Part shown: positions 1 through 6,199 of the stretch, piece by piece
How positions within the stretch are numbered: the first letter of the stretch is position 1
Layout: every line of letters starts with the position of its first letter
Assembly: GCA_900321335.1 (NCBI GenBank)
Contig: ONVR01000364.1
Span: 1-13,985 of the forward strand
Length of the DNA stretch: 13,985 bases
Source: an uncultured Eubacteriales bacterium
GTDB taxonomy: Bacteria > Bacillota > Clostridia > Oscillospirales > Oscillospiraceae
Direction of reading: 5' to 3'
Notes under the pieces: model-generated
The model's database searches: none
What the model saw: only the letters and a program-made list of their open reading frames with translations
Told to the model about the DNA's origin: nothing
Program-made: the position numbers and the translations under genes

Positions 1-1134
1 GGTGTCACGGTTCAAGCGATCCCGGACAGCAAGCGGGCCGTTACCGGCACCCATATGCGCGTATTGATCCACGGGCAGGAGGAACACGCCGGGGACCATC
101 ACACTCACGAAGGGCATCATCCCCATGACCACGAGCACACACATGACCGGGAACACCACCATGGGCATCACACCATGGCGGACATTACCGCCATCATCGG
201 GGAGCTTGCCCTGCCGGAGACGGTCAGGGAAAACGCCCTTGCCGTCTATCAGGAGATCGCGGCGGCTGAGAGCACCGTTCACGGCACCACGGTGGAACAG
301 ATCCACTTTCACGAGGTGGGCACCCTTGACGCTGTGGCTGACGTGGTGGGTGTTTGCCTGCTGATGGATATGCTCTCTCCGGACCGGGTGGAGGCATCAC
401 CGGTCCACGTGGGAAACGGACAGGTCCGGTGTGCCCACGGGCTGATGCCCGTTCCCGCCCCTGCCACGGCGCTGCTGCTGCGGGGGATTCCCTGCTACGG
501 CGGCACGGTGGAGGGGGAACTGTGCACCCCCACGGGAGCGGCCCTTCTCCGGCGCTTTGTCCAGCGCTTTGGCCCCATGCCCCTGATGGCCGCGGAACAG
601 ATCGGCTACGGCATGGGCACCAAGGACTTCGCCGTGCCCAACTGTGTCCGGGCGTTCTGGGGTACTGCGGCGGAGGAGCCGGAGCGGGTTTCCGTGATCG
701 CCTGCAATCTGGACGACATGACGGGTGAGGCTATCGGCGCCGCGATGGACGCGCTGCTTGCGGCGGGGGCGCTGGACGTTTTCACCACAGCCATCGGCAT
801 GAAGAAAAACCGCCCCGGCACCATGCTCACCTGTATCTGCAAACCCGCCGACGAGAGCCGCTTTGCAGCCCTGATGCTGGAAAACACCACTACGCTGGGC
901 GTCCGGATCACCCGGGCAGACCGGCAAGTACTCACAAGACGGATGGACACCGTCTCCGTTCAGGGCGAAACGGTAGCGGTCAAGGTGTCCGAGGGGCCGG
1001 GGATCCGCCGGATCAAGCCGGAATCCGACCAGGTGGCCGCCTTCGCCGAAAAAATGGGCATCTCCTATCTGAAGGCCCGGGAGATCATCCGCTCGGCCAT
1101 AGCCGCCGGGGAGGGGGAGGCGACGGACCGTTGA
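1..1134 (+). CDS. larC: LarC, nickel-pincer cofactor nickel insertase (5'-truncated by window edge)
   Basis: LarC uses CTP to insert nickel into pyridinium-3,5-bisthiocarboxylate mononucleotide. This is the last step in making the nickel-pincer nucleotide cofactor of lactate racemase-type enzymes. The reading frame is open from base 1, reading GVTVQAIPDSKRAVTGTH before the first ATG at 55. That ATG is therefore internal and the N-terminal part (the usual SGDM region) is missing. Visible landmarks are a His-rich linker at about nt 85-174 (15 His in 29 residues), IHFHEVGTLDAVADVVG at about 298-348, a CAHGLMPVPAPAT block at about 430-471, and NLDDMTGE at about 706-729, which opens the C-terminal LarC2-type domain. 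In Lactiplantibacillus plantarum the two halves are separate frames joined by ribosomal frameshifting; here they are one frame. The stop overlaps the TTG start of the next gene. The family call is firm from the ordered motifs. The substrate enzyme is not in the window. Confidence 0.93.
   Translation, partial: GVTVQAIPDSKRAVTGTHMRVLIHGQEEHAGDHHTHEGHHPHDHEHTHDREHHHGHHTMADITAIIGELALPETVRENALAVYQEIAAAESTVHGTTVEQIHFHEVGTLDAVADVVGVCLLMDMLSPDRVEASPVHVGNGQVRCAHGLMPVPAPATALLLRGIPCYGGTVEGELCTPTGAALLRRFVQRFGPMPLMAAEQIGYGMGTKDFAVPNCVRAFWGTAAEEPERVSVIACNLDDMTGEAIGAAMDALLAAGALDVFTTAIGMKKNRPGTMLTCICKPADESRFAALMLENTTTLGVRITRADRQVLTRRMDTVSVQGETVAVKVSEGPGIRRIKPESDQVAAFAEKMGISYLKAREIIRSAIAAGEGEATDR
1111..1120 (+). 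promoter_or_regulatory. Ribosome-binding site that supports the TTG start of the metallophosphoesterase
   Basis: A GAGGGGGAGG run lies 10 nt before the TTG at 1131, inside the 3' end of larC. The only nearby ATG (1143) would cut off the first strand before the metal-binding D-L-H-G motif. Spacing and protein alignment therefore both favour the TTG, which overlaps the larC stop as TTGA. Confidence 0.6.
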
Positions 1135-1829
1135 CCTACGCCATGGCGGATCTGCACGGGCGGTATGACCTGTTCCGGCAGGTTCTGGAGCAGATCGACT
1201 TTTCCGAGGATGACGACCTGTATATCCTGGGGGACATTGTGGACCGCGGACCGGAGCCTGTCAGACTTCTGCAGGATCTTATGGGGCGGGCCAACGTGTT
1301 TCCCGTCATGGGAAACCACGATTTTATGGCCCTGGACACCGTCCGCCGTTTGAACGTGGAGATCACGGCGGAAAACTGTGACAGTTACCTGGACCGGGAT
1401 CTGATGGAGCAGTCCCTGCAGTGGCAGCTGGACGGGGGCCGCGTGACCATGGAACAGATGCGCAGTCTCCCGCCGGAACAGCGGGGAGATCTGCTGGACT
1501 ATATCGCGGATTTTCCTCTCTATGAAACGGCGGAGACAGAGCAGGGGATCTTTGTCCTCGTCCATGCCGGGCTCGGCAACTACAGCCCGGACAAAAAGCT
1601 TTCGGAATACTCCCTGGAGGAGACGGCATTTATCCGCTCCGATCCGGGGATGCAGCTTGCCGAAGACGGTTTGTTTCTCATAACGGGACACACGCCCACC
1701 CTGAGTCTGACGGGAAAGGCGGAGATCCTCCGACAGGGCAGCCACTTCTGCATCGACTGCGGCGCACCCTTCCCACAGGGCAGGCTCGCCTGCCTGTGTC
1801 TGGACACCCTGGAGGCCTTTTACGCATAA
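1131..1829 (+). CDS. Metallophosphoesterase of the Ser/Thr phosphatase / ApaH-PrpE group
   Basis: This is a 232-residue calcineurin-type, dinuclear-metal phosphoesterase, likely cytoplasmic. It contains the full metal-ligand series: DLHGRYD (Asp7, His9), GDIVDRG (residues 34-40), GNHD (61-64), VHAG (His145) and GHTP (His187). The length and the ending with an IDCGAPF-like strand (about 208-214) resemble PrpA/PphA-type protein phosphatases and bis(5'-nucleosyl)-tetraphosphatase relatives. The sequence does not tell whether the substrate is a phosphoprotein or a dinucleoside polyphosphate. The TTG start overlaps the larC stop (TTGA) and follows a strong purine-rich ribosome-binding site, so it is probably translationally coupled to larC. 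I know of no functional link to nickel-pincer synthesis and infer only co-transcription. A bidirectional terminator follows directly. Confidence 0.88.
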   Translation: MTYAMADLHGRYDLFRQVLEQIDFSEDDDLYILGDIVDRGPEPVRLLQDLMGRANVFPVMGNHDFMALDTVRRLNVEITAENCDSYLDRDLMEQSLQWQLDGGRVTMEQMRSLPPEQRGDLLDYIADFPLYETAETEQGIFVLVHAGLGNYSPDKKLSEYSLEETAFIRSDPGMQLAEDGLFLITGHTPTLSLTGKAEILRQGSHFCIDCGAPFPQGRLACLCLDTLEAFYA

Positions 1830-1859
1830 AAAATGCCGGCGCGGATGCGCCGGCATTTT
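1830..1859. terminator. Bidirectional intrinsic terminator between convergent genes
   Basis: A perfect 13-bp inverted repeat (arm AAAATGCCGGCGC) has a 4-nt GGAT loop. On the - strand the hairpin runs into a six-T tail; on the + strand it ends in four T. It begins one base after the metallophosphoesterase stop and lies 15 bp beyond the stop of the opposing Cys-rich protein gene. It should therefore end both the larC operon and the ymfF-ymfH-lgt operon. Confidence 0.9.
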
Positions 1860-1874
1860 CCGATTTCCGGGGAA

Positions 1875-2378
1875 TTACTCCTCGTCTTTTTTCTCTTCCT
1901 GGCAGCCGCAGTCGCGGGGCTCCTCCGCCTTCTCCTCCTGGAAGCCGCAGTCACTGGACTCTTCGGCCTTCTCCTCGTCGCAGCAGCAGGACTCTTCGCC
2001 CTCCTCGCCGCAGCAGCAGGCGTCATCCTCGGTTACGATCTCGACCTCAACGTCGTCGTCGCACTTGCCCGCAGCTTTGATCTCGTCGATCTGTTTCTGG
2101 AGCGCCTCGATGTTCGCGTTGGCGGCAGTGATCTCCGCACACAGCTGCGCAGCCTCCTCCGTGGGGTTATCCTTGTACAGCTGGTAATACAGACTGCCAA
2201 GCTCCGCGGTGAGTTTTTTGATGTTGTTCTTCTCACGGACGACCTCGGCGCTGAGCTGCGTGGTTTTGGCAAGCTCTTTGGTTTTGCCCTCCGCCTTGGT
2301 GTAGACCTCGCCGGCCTTGTCGCTCAGTACGGTGATAACGTCTACGGCTTTCTGCTTGATGTCTTCAAAATCGATCAT
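1875..2378 (-). CDS. Hypothetical coiled-coil protein with Cys-rich acidic C-terminal tail
   Basis: I do not recognise a named family. The 167-residue protein has no signal peptide or membrane segment. Residues 1-105 are charged and helical, with a Lys/Glu-rich N-terminus and a predicted coiled coil at about 45-105. The layout resembles small clostridial helical proteins that often end in a zinc ribbon. From about 106 the protein is very acidic and holds ten of its eleven cysteines: C106, CCC at 121-123, CCC at 131-133, C144, C157 and C159. They sit in degenerate repeats (CCCGEEGEE / CCCDEEKAEE, then DCGFQEEKAEE / DCGCQEEKKDEE). Metal binding is plausible but inferred. The ATG overlaps the lgt stop as ATGA, with AGGAGG 9 nt upstream, so expression is coupled to lgt. 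Codon use looks like its neighbours. The gene is real; its function is unknown. Confidence 0.82.
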   Translation of the reverse strand: MIDFEDIKQKAVDVITVLSDKAGEVYTKAEGKTKELAKTTQLSAEVVREKNNIKKLTAELGSLYYQLYKDNPTEEAAQLCAEITAANANIEALQKQIDEIKAAGKCDDDVEVEIVTEDDACCCGEEGEESCCCDEEKAEESSDCGFQEEKAEEPRDCGCQEEKKDEE

Positions 2379-3319
2379 GTTTTGTCTTCCTCCTGTGATT
2401 GAATTTCTTGTTTTTGTTCTTGCTTATCCTCGGTAGTTTCCTGGGGTGACGTGATATCTGAACCGGCGCTTTCGCTGGCGGCTGCTGCGGCAGCGGCTCT
2501 CCGGTTGCAAAACAGCCCAGCGGGATCGTGCTTGCCGCGGGAGGCGATGAGAATCACCAGAGCGGCCAGGAACATCACGATCGCCAGAAGCTGTGATACC
2601 CGAATGTTGGTATGGATGATGTAAAGGCTGTCGGTGCGCAGGCCCTCGATGAAGAAGCGGCCCAGGCCGTACCAGCCGATGTACATGAGAAACACCTGCC
2701 CGTCAAACTTGCGTTTTTTGGACAAGAAGTGGATCAGAACGAACCCAACCGCGTTCCACAGGGACTCGTACAAAAACGTGGGGTGGACGTAGGTGGTTGT
2801 GCCGTTGAGGGTCAGGCCCATTTTCCAGGGCAGATCCGTCTGGGCGCCGAAAGCCTCCCGGTTCATAAAGTTTCCCCAGCGACCGATGGCCTGGCCGATC
2901 ATCATGCCGATGCCGCCGATGTCCAGCATAGCGCCAATGGACAGCTTTTTTCGCCGGCAGACGAGGATCACGCCCAGAACGGCGCCGATCAGACCGCCGT
3001 AGATGGCCAGACCGCCCTCCCAGATCTTCACGATGTTGATCCACTTTCCGGGGCCGAAATAATCCTGTGGCATGAAAATGACGTAGTACAGTCTGGCGCA
3101 GATCACCGCCAGCGGAACGGCCACAAGCAGCATATCGATGATGTCATCCTGGGTAAAGCCAAATTCCTTGGCGCGTTTGAGGGCGTAACCAACCGCAAGC
3201 AGAAAGCCCACGGCAATGATCACACCGTACCAGTGTATGGTAATGCTGCCGATGCGTATGACGTTGGACGGATTGACAGCGATCCCGAACAGGGGAAAGG
3301 AAATCTCCGCATTGCTCAT
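2375..3319 (-). CDS. lgt: Lgt, prolipoprotein diacylglyceryl transferase
   Basis: This polytopic inner-membrane enzyme transfers diacylglycerol from phosphatidylglycerol to the lipobox cysteine of prolipoproteins, the first step of lipoprotein maturation. Landmarks in the 314-residue protein are HWYG at 29-32, EGGLAIYGGLIG at 101-112, the family signature GRWGNFMNRE at 146-155, HPTFLYES at 179-186 and GLGRFFIEGLRTD at 218-230. Arg147 and Arg221 match the essential arginines of the E. coli enzyme. Tyr107 occupies the E. coli His103 site, a variation I believe is common in Firmicutes. After the last membrane helix (about 242-260) there is an unusual tail of about 54 residues: a seven-Ala run, then Gln/Glu/Lys-rich sequence. 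The ribosome-binding site AAAGGAG lies about 16 nt before this ATG and only 4 nt before a four-codon ORF that overlaps it. It is third in the ymfF operon. Confidence 0.96.
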   Translation of the reverse strand: MSNAEISFPLFGIAVNPSNVIRIGSITIHWYGVIIAVGFLLAVGYALKRAKEFGFTQDDIIDMLLVAVPLAVICARLYYVIFMPQDYFGPGKWINIVKIWEGGLAIYGGLIGAVLGVILVCRRKKLSIGAMLDIGGIGMMIGQAIGRWGNFMNREAFGAQTDLPWKMGLTLNGTTTYVHPTFLYESLWNAVGFVLIHFLSKKRKFDGQVFLMYIGWYGLGRFFIEGLRTDSLYIIHTNIRVSQLLAIVMFLAALVILIASRGKHDPAGLFCNRRAAAAAAASESAGSDITSPQETTEDKQEQKQEIQSQEEDKT

Positions 3320-3326
3320 TCTATGC

Positions 3327-4619
3327 TCATCCGTCTCCTTTCGTTATGGGCTGGATCACCGACATGGCAAAGTTTTCCGGCCTGAAAACGGTCCTGTAAC
3401 AGGCGTTGACCTGATCGGGTGTGATTTTATCCAGCACAGAGGCCCGTTCCAGTTCTTCAAAGCCGTTGAAATAGCCGTCAGCCAGACCGTAGCAGGTCAT
3501 CTCAAAGGTGTTCAGCCGCTTGAGGATATGGCCGTAGGCGGCCTTTTTTACCCGCTGGAACGTCCGGGTGTCAATGCCGTTTACCGCAGCCTGGTCCAGA
3601 CCGGCCCGCACTGCGTCCAGGACCGCATCGGGGTCGTCGCTCTGTCCGGAGATCAGCAGATGGCCCACACCAGCAACGGTTTCAAAGCCCGCGCCGTAAT
3701 CCGATCCTAGAAGTCCTTTTTCGTACAGACCCGTGTAAAAGCCCGTAGACGTGCCGAACAGGGCGTCTGCTGCCAGATCCAGAAGGACGCTGTCCGCCAG
3801 AAACTCCCGGCCGCGCTTGAGGGGGTCTCCCTTGCAGCCGATGGCAAACTGCTTCTGACTGACCTGCATGGCTTTTTCCAGCCGGGGCAGACAGGGCGCT
3901 TTCCCGTCGTCGGGGCCGTAATCCCGGACCGGCACCTCGCCGGGCTGCCCCGGCAGAAGCTCCAGACACATGGACACGATCCGCTCCGGGTCCACGTCTC
4001 CCGCCACGCAGAGGGTCATGTTGGAGGGGGTGTAAAACACCTTGTGGCAGTCGTAGAGCACCTGGGGGGTGATCTGCGCGATACTCTCCACCGTACCGGC
4101 GACGCTGTACCGGATGGGATTGTCCCGGTACAGGCATTTCATCAGATTATAATACAGCTCGCTGCCCGGCCGGTCCTGGATCATGCGGATCTCCTGGCCG
4201 ATGATACCCTGTTCCTTGTCCATGCTCTCCTGGGTAAAATAGGGGACGGACACGAACTGCAGCAGGATCTTCAAGTTGTCATAGAACCGGTCCGTACACT
4301 GAAAATGATATGCCGTGATATCAGAACTGGTGAAGGCATTGGGAGAGGCGCCGTTTTCCGAGAACATCGTCAGGGCGTTTCCCTCCGGCATGTCGAACAT
4401 CTTGTGTTCCAGAAAATGCGCCACGCCCTCCGGGGTGTCGATCCACTGGCCCGCCAGACGGAACCGTCTGTCCGCGCCGCCGTAATGAGTGGCAAAAAAG
4501 GCGTAGGCCTTGGAGTAGCCCTTTTTCACGAGGACCTGAACGGTCAGACCGTTTGGCAACTGCTCCGTATAGAGCTGCTCGCCCACGTTTTCATAACTTT
4601 TAAGTCGCAAGCTCGCCAC
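3327..4619 (-). CDS. ymfH: M16 family zinc metallopeptidase, YmfH-like (catalytic subunit)
   Basis: This 430-residue M16 (insulinase/pitrilysin-type) peptidase has two homologous halves. The inverted zinc motif HxxEH is intact at residues 68-72 (HFLEH), with the distal Glu ligand probably at 143 (GQEIRM). It is the catalytic partner of the upstream degenerate paralogue. In Bacillus subtilis the YmfF/YmfH pair is annotated as associated with 5-aminopentanol modification of elongation factor P; that role is transferred by homology. The start is GTG, placed inside the last codons of ymfF (20-bp overlap), with AAAGGA about 5 nt upstream. No ATG gives a better start, and the family N-terminus (YENVGEQLYTEQLPNGL) follows directly. 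Its stop TGA overlaps the ATG of a four-codon ORF before lgt. No signal peptide is seen, so it is probably cytoplasmic. Confidence 0.88.
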   Translation of the reverse strand: MASLRLKSYENVGEQLYTEQLPNGLTVQVLVKKGYSKAYAFFATHYGGADRRFRLAGQWIDTPEGVAHFLEHKMFDMPEGNALTMFSENGASPNAFTSSDITAYHFQCTDRFYDNLKILLQFVSVPYFTQESMDKEQGIIGQEIRMIQDRPGSELYYNLMKCLYRDNPIRYSVAGTVESIAQITPQVLYDCHKVFYTPSNMTLCVAGDVDPERIVSMCLELLPGQPGEVPVRDYGPDDGKAPCLPRLEKAMQVSQKQFAIGCKGDPLKRGREFLADSVLLDLAADALFGTSTGFYTGLYEKGLLGSDYGAGFETVAGVGHLLISGQSDDPDAVLDAVRAGLDQAAVNGIDTRTFQRVKKAAYGHILKRLNTFEMTCYGLADGYFNGFEELERASVLDKITPDQVNACYRTVFRPENFAMSVIQPITKGDG

Positions 4620-5892
4620 CGTCCTTTCCCCTCAGATAATGCACGGCGTCCAGCACCACGCTTTTGGCGATGGCAGACACGTCTTCCGCCGTTACCGCGT
4701 CCACCAGGCCGCACAGCTCCTCCGGCGTGAGAAGCATATCTGTCACCGCGCTTTCAAAATAGCGCGCCTCCAGGCCCCCCAGACTGTCCAGGGACAGCAG
4801 GATGGCGTTGACGGTGCCCCGCTTGGCACTGGTAAGCTCCCACTGGGAGATCTCACCGGCACGGATCGCCTCCAGCTGGGCGAGGATCTCGTCGTAAGCC
4901 TGCTGGAATTTTGCCGGTTCCACACCGGAATATACGAGAAGGATCCCTTTGGTCCGGTTGACCGCCGAACTGGCGTAATAGCACAGGGAGAGCCGTTCCC
5001 GCACATTGAGAAACAGCTTGCTGGTGACGTCTCCGCCGAACACGGCGTTGAAAACCAGCATCCCGGCATAGTTCGGGGTGTACATACAGGGGCCCATGCG
5101 AAAGCCCATGGTCAGCTTGCCCTGATTGACGTCCAGTTCCTCGTGAAACTCCCGGACGGTTTCTTCCTGGGGGAAGATCCTGACGTCCGCCACGGGGAAA
5201 GTACTGACGGCGCCCCGGGGAAGGGGGGCCAGCGCCCGTTCCATGGCGCCCCGGACACGCTCAGGCCTGGCCGCGCCGCAGTATACGATCTCGATGCGGA
5301 CGGTTTCCAGTAACTCGTGATAATACTTTGTCAGTTTAATGGGGGAGATGCTCTCCACGGCCTTTTCCGTGCCGTATTTGTCGATCCCGTACCGCTCTGA
5401 CTGACACATCAGGGAAGTCAGGCGGTTGACGCAGTAAGTGGTCTTGTCGTTTAGCTGGGCGCGGATGTCGTCGATCAGATTTTTCTTCTCGCTCTCCACG
5501 TATTCCCGGTTGAGCAGACCGCCCCGGGTGGCGGGGGAGAGCAGCAGCTCGCCCAGCAGATCGGCGACCTTCTCCAGCACCCGTTCCCCGGCAGGCAGAA
5601 AATCGTCGTCAGCGAATTCGCTGTAAAAACCGAAGCACTGACACTCGCCGATTTTCCGTACCACCGGCGTGATGGCGGCGCCGTAAAGCTCGTCCAGAGC
5701 CGCGGAGAGCTGGTCCATGTTTTCGTATCGCGTGGTACCCCGGCGAAGCACCCGGGGCAGCAGCGCGTTCCAGGCGGCGGTATCCGCTGAAAGCTGGGCG
5801 ATCAGATTCAGGGACAGGCAGGAGGTTTTGAACTTGCCGGTGGGCACGCAGGTCAGCGTGACGCCGGGCAGGAGCTGTATTTTTTCCGGCAT
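4600..5892 (-). CDS. ymfF: M16 family peptidase-like protein, YmfF-like (non-catalytic subunit)
   Basis: This 430-residue protein has the same length and fold family as the next gene product, but the zinc motif is lost: the region that should hold HxxEH reads LLPRVLRRG (about 44-52). It keeps the following family features, such as SAALDELYGA. Many M16 enzymes work as a pair of one active and one inactive subunit, and the 20-bp overlap with the active YmfH-like gene supports a heterodimer. In Bacillus the pair is annotated as associated with EF-P 5-aminopentanol modification. The partner dehydrogenase-like gene ymfI is not in this window. The ATG at 5892 has AAAGGAG 9 nt upstream. It is the first gene of the - strand operon, about 40 nt downstream of a perfect TATAAT box. 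Confidence 0.87.
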   Translation of the reverse strand: MPEKIQLLPGVTLTCVPTGKFKTSCLSLNLIAQLSADTAAWNALLPRVLRRGTTRYENMDQLSAALDELYGAAITPVVRKIGECQCFGFYSEFADDDFLPAGERVLEKVADLLGELLLSPATRGGLLNREYVESEKKNLIDDIRAQLNDKTTYCVNRLTSLMCQSERYGIDKYGTEKAVESISPIKLTKYYHELLETVRIEIVYCGAARPERVRGAMERALAPLPRGAVSTFPVADVRIFPQEETVREFHEELDVNQGKLTMGFRMGPCMYTPNYAGMLVFNAVFGGDVTSKLFLNVRERLSLCYYASSAVNRTKGILLVYSGVEPAKFQQAYDEILAQLEAIRAGEISQWELTSAKRGTVNAILLSLDSLGGLEARYFESAVTDMLLTPEELCGLVDAVTAEDVSAIAKSVVLDAVHYLRGKDGGELAT

Positions 5893-5939
5893 GTCGGGTT
5901 ACTCCTTTCTCTGTCGGCTCCAAGCCGTTTGTTACGCTT

Positions 5940-5967
5940 ATTATACACCATATTCCACTGTGATAAA
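5940..5967 (-). promoter_or_regulatory. Candidate sigma-A promoter of the ymfF-ymfH-lgt operon
   Basis: On the - strand a perfect TATAAT (5945-5940) is preceded after 16 bp by a weak -35 box, TTTATC (5967-5962). Transcription would start near 5933 and give a leader of about 40 nt carrying the AAAGGAG site of ymfF. The -10 box is convincing; the -35 box matches at only three of six positions. Confidence 0.6.
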
Positions 5968-6075
5968 TTAAAAAATTATGAATATTTTACGGGGAAGACC
6001 GGAAGAAAATTATGATTTTTACCGGCAAAAAGCGCTGTTATGTATTTTTTGAGTATAAGGCGATGGATTCCCAAT

Positions 6076-6107
6076 TATTTTTTGTAATCTGTTTATATTT
6101 TTTGTAA
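6076..6107 (+). repeat. Direct repeat of TATTTTTTGTAA, 20-bp period, upstream of the rnf promoter
   Basis: Two exact 12-bp copies lie at 6076-6087 and 6096-6107, one every 20 bp (about two helical turns). A partial third copy, TATTTTTTGAG, is at 6043-6053. All lie just upstream of the rnf -35 box on the same strand. They could be an UP element, intrinsically curved T-tract DNA, or a repeated regulator site. Confidence 0.7.
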
Positions 6108-6113
6108 AAAATA
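6096..6113. promoter_or_regulatory. Candidate operator: 18-bp palindrome TATTTTTTGTAAAAAATA
   Basis: Two perfect 8-bp arms (TATTTTTT / AAAAAATA) flank a GT centre. The palindrome ends one base before the rnf -35 hexamer, a typical place for a repressor or activator dimer. It does not match the Rex consensus I know (TTGTTAA-N4-TTAACAA). The regulator is unknown, and an AT-rich chance palindrome cannot be excluded. Confidence 0.45.
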
Positions 6114-6114
6114 C

Positions 6115-6143
6115 TTGATATTGTCCCGCCGAATTGCTACTAT
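6115..6143 (+). promoter_or_regulatory. Sigma-A promoter of the rnf operon
   Basis: The -35 box TTGATA (6115-6120), a 17-bp spacer and the -10 box TACTAT (6138-6143) form a near-consensus housekeeping promoter. The predicted start is near 6150, giving a leader of about 50 nt before rnfC. It is the only good promoter I see before the operon. Confidence 0.8.
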
Positions 6144-6158
6144 AGGTAGTAAGGAACA

Positions 6159-6179
6159 ATGCGGGCTTTTTGTCCGCAT
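6159..6179 (+). other. 5'-leader hairpin of the rnf mRNA
   Basis: ATGCGGGC pairs with GTCCGCAT (eight pairs, one of them G-U) around a five-T loop, a few bases after the predicted transcription start and 7 nt before the ribosome-binding site. It has no T tail after it, so it is not a terminator. An mRNA-stabilising 5' stem is the simplest reading. Confidence 0.5.
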
Positions 6180-6186
6180 GGGGAAT

Positions 6187-6191
6187 GGAGG
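6187..6191 (+). promoter_or_regulatory. Ribosome-binding site fixing a TTG start for rnfC
   Basis: GGAGG sits 8 nt before TTG at 6200. The longer alternatives are poor: the TTG at 6170 lies in the leader hairpin, and the ATG at 6185 overlaps this GGAGG. Starting at 6200 also gives the normal RnfC beginning, MKRLNGVHVPHKKY. Confidence 0.75.
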
Positions 6192-6199
6192 TTGGTTTT

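Larger units (their letters stand above)
5893..6199. other. Divergent AT-rich control region between the ymfF and rnf operons
   Basis: This is the only stretch of about 300 bp without a gene. It holds the ymfF ribosome-binding site and promoter, an imperfect CCGG-flanked hairpin (5999-6025), three TATTTTTTG elements, an 18-bp palindrome, the rnf promoter, and an rnf leader hairpin with a ribosome-binding site. The short ORFs in it are AT-rich chance frames. Its low GC contrasts sharply with the coding DNA on both sides. Confidence 0.8.

Noticed and set aside
85..180. The CAC/CAT-rich run as a simple repeat or CRISPR-like array
   Set aside because: It is in-frame coding for the known His-rich LarC linker; there are no regular repeats with spacers.
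85..730. A larC1/larC2-type programmed frameshift
   Set aside because: The frame runs without a break from base 1 through the linker and the NLDDMTGE domain to the stop, so no frameshift is needed in the visible part.
1065..3385. Open frames opposite the metallophosphoesterase (1065-1856, - strand), the Cys-rich gene (1833-2402, + strand) and lgt (2612-3385, + strand)
   Set aside because: They are mirror frames of genes with recognised motifs or a proper ribosome-binding site and operon overlap. The 1833-2402 frame looks membrane-like only because it is the complement of acidic/Cys codons, and it runs through the terminator.
5999..6025. CCGG-flanked imperfect hairpin as a terminator or regulatory RNA
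   Set aside because: The four-bp GC clamp is interrupted by a mismatch, the rest is A/T and G-U pairing, and no transcript obviously crosses it. Too weak to call.
5935..6160. A Rex operator, riboswitch or T-box in the divergent region
   Set aside because: No TTGTTAA-N4-TTAACAA-like site was found, and the leaders (about 40-50 nt) are too short for a riboswitch or T-box. The palindrome at 6096-6113 has a different sequence.
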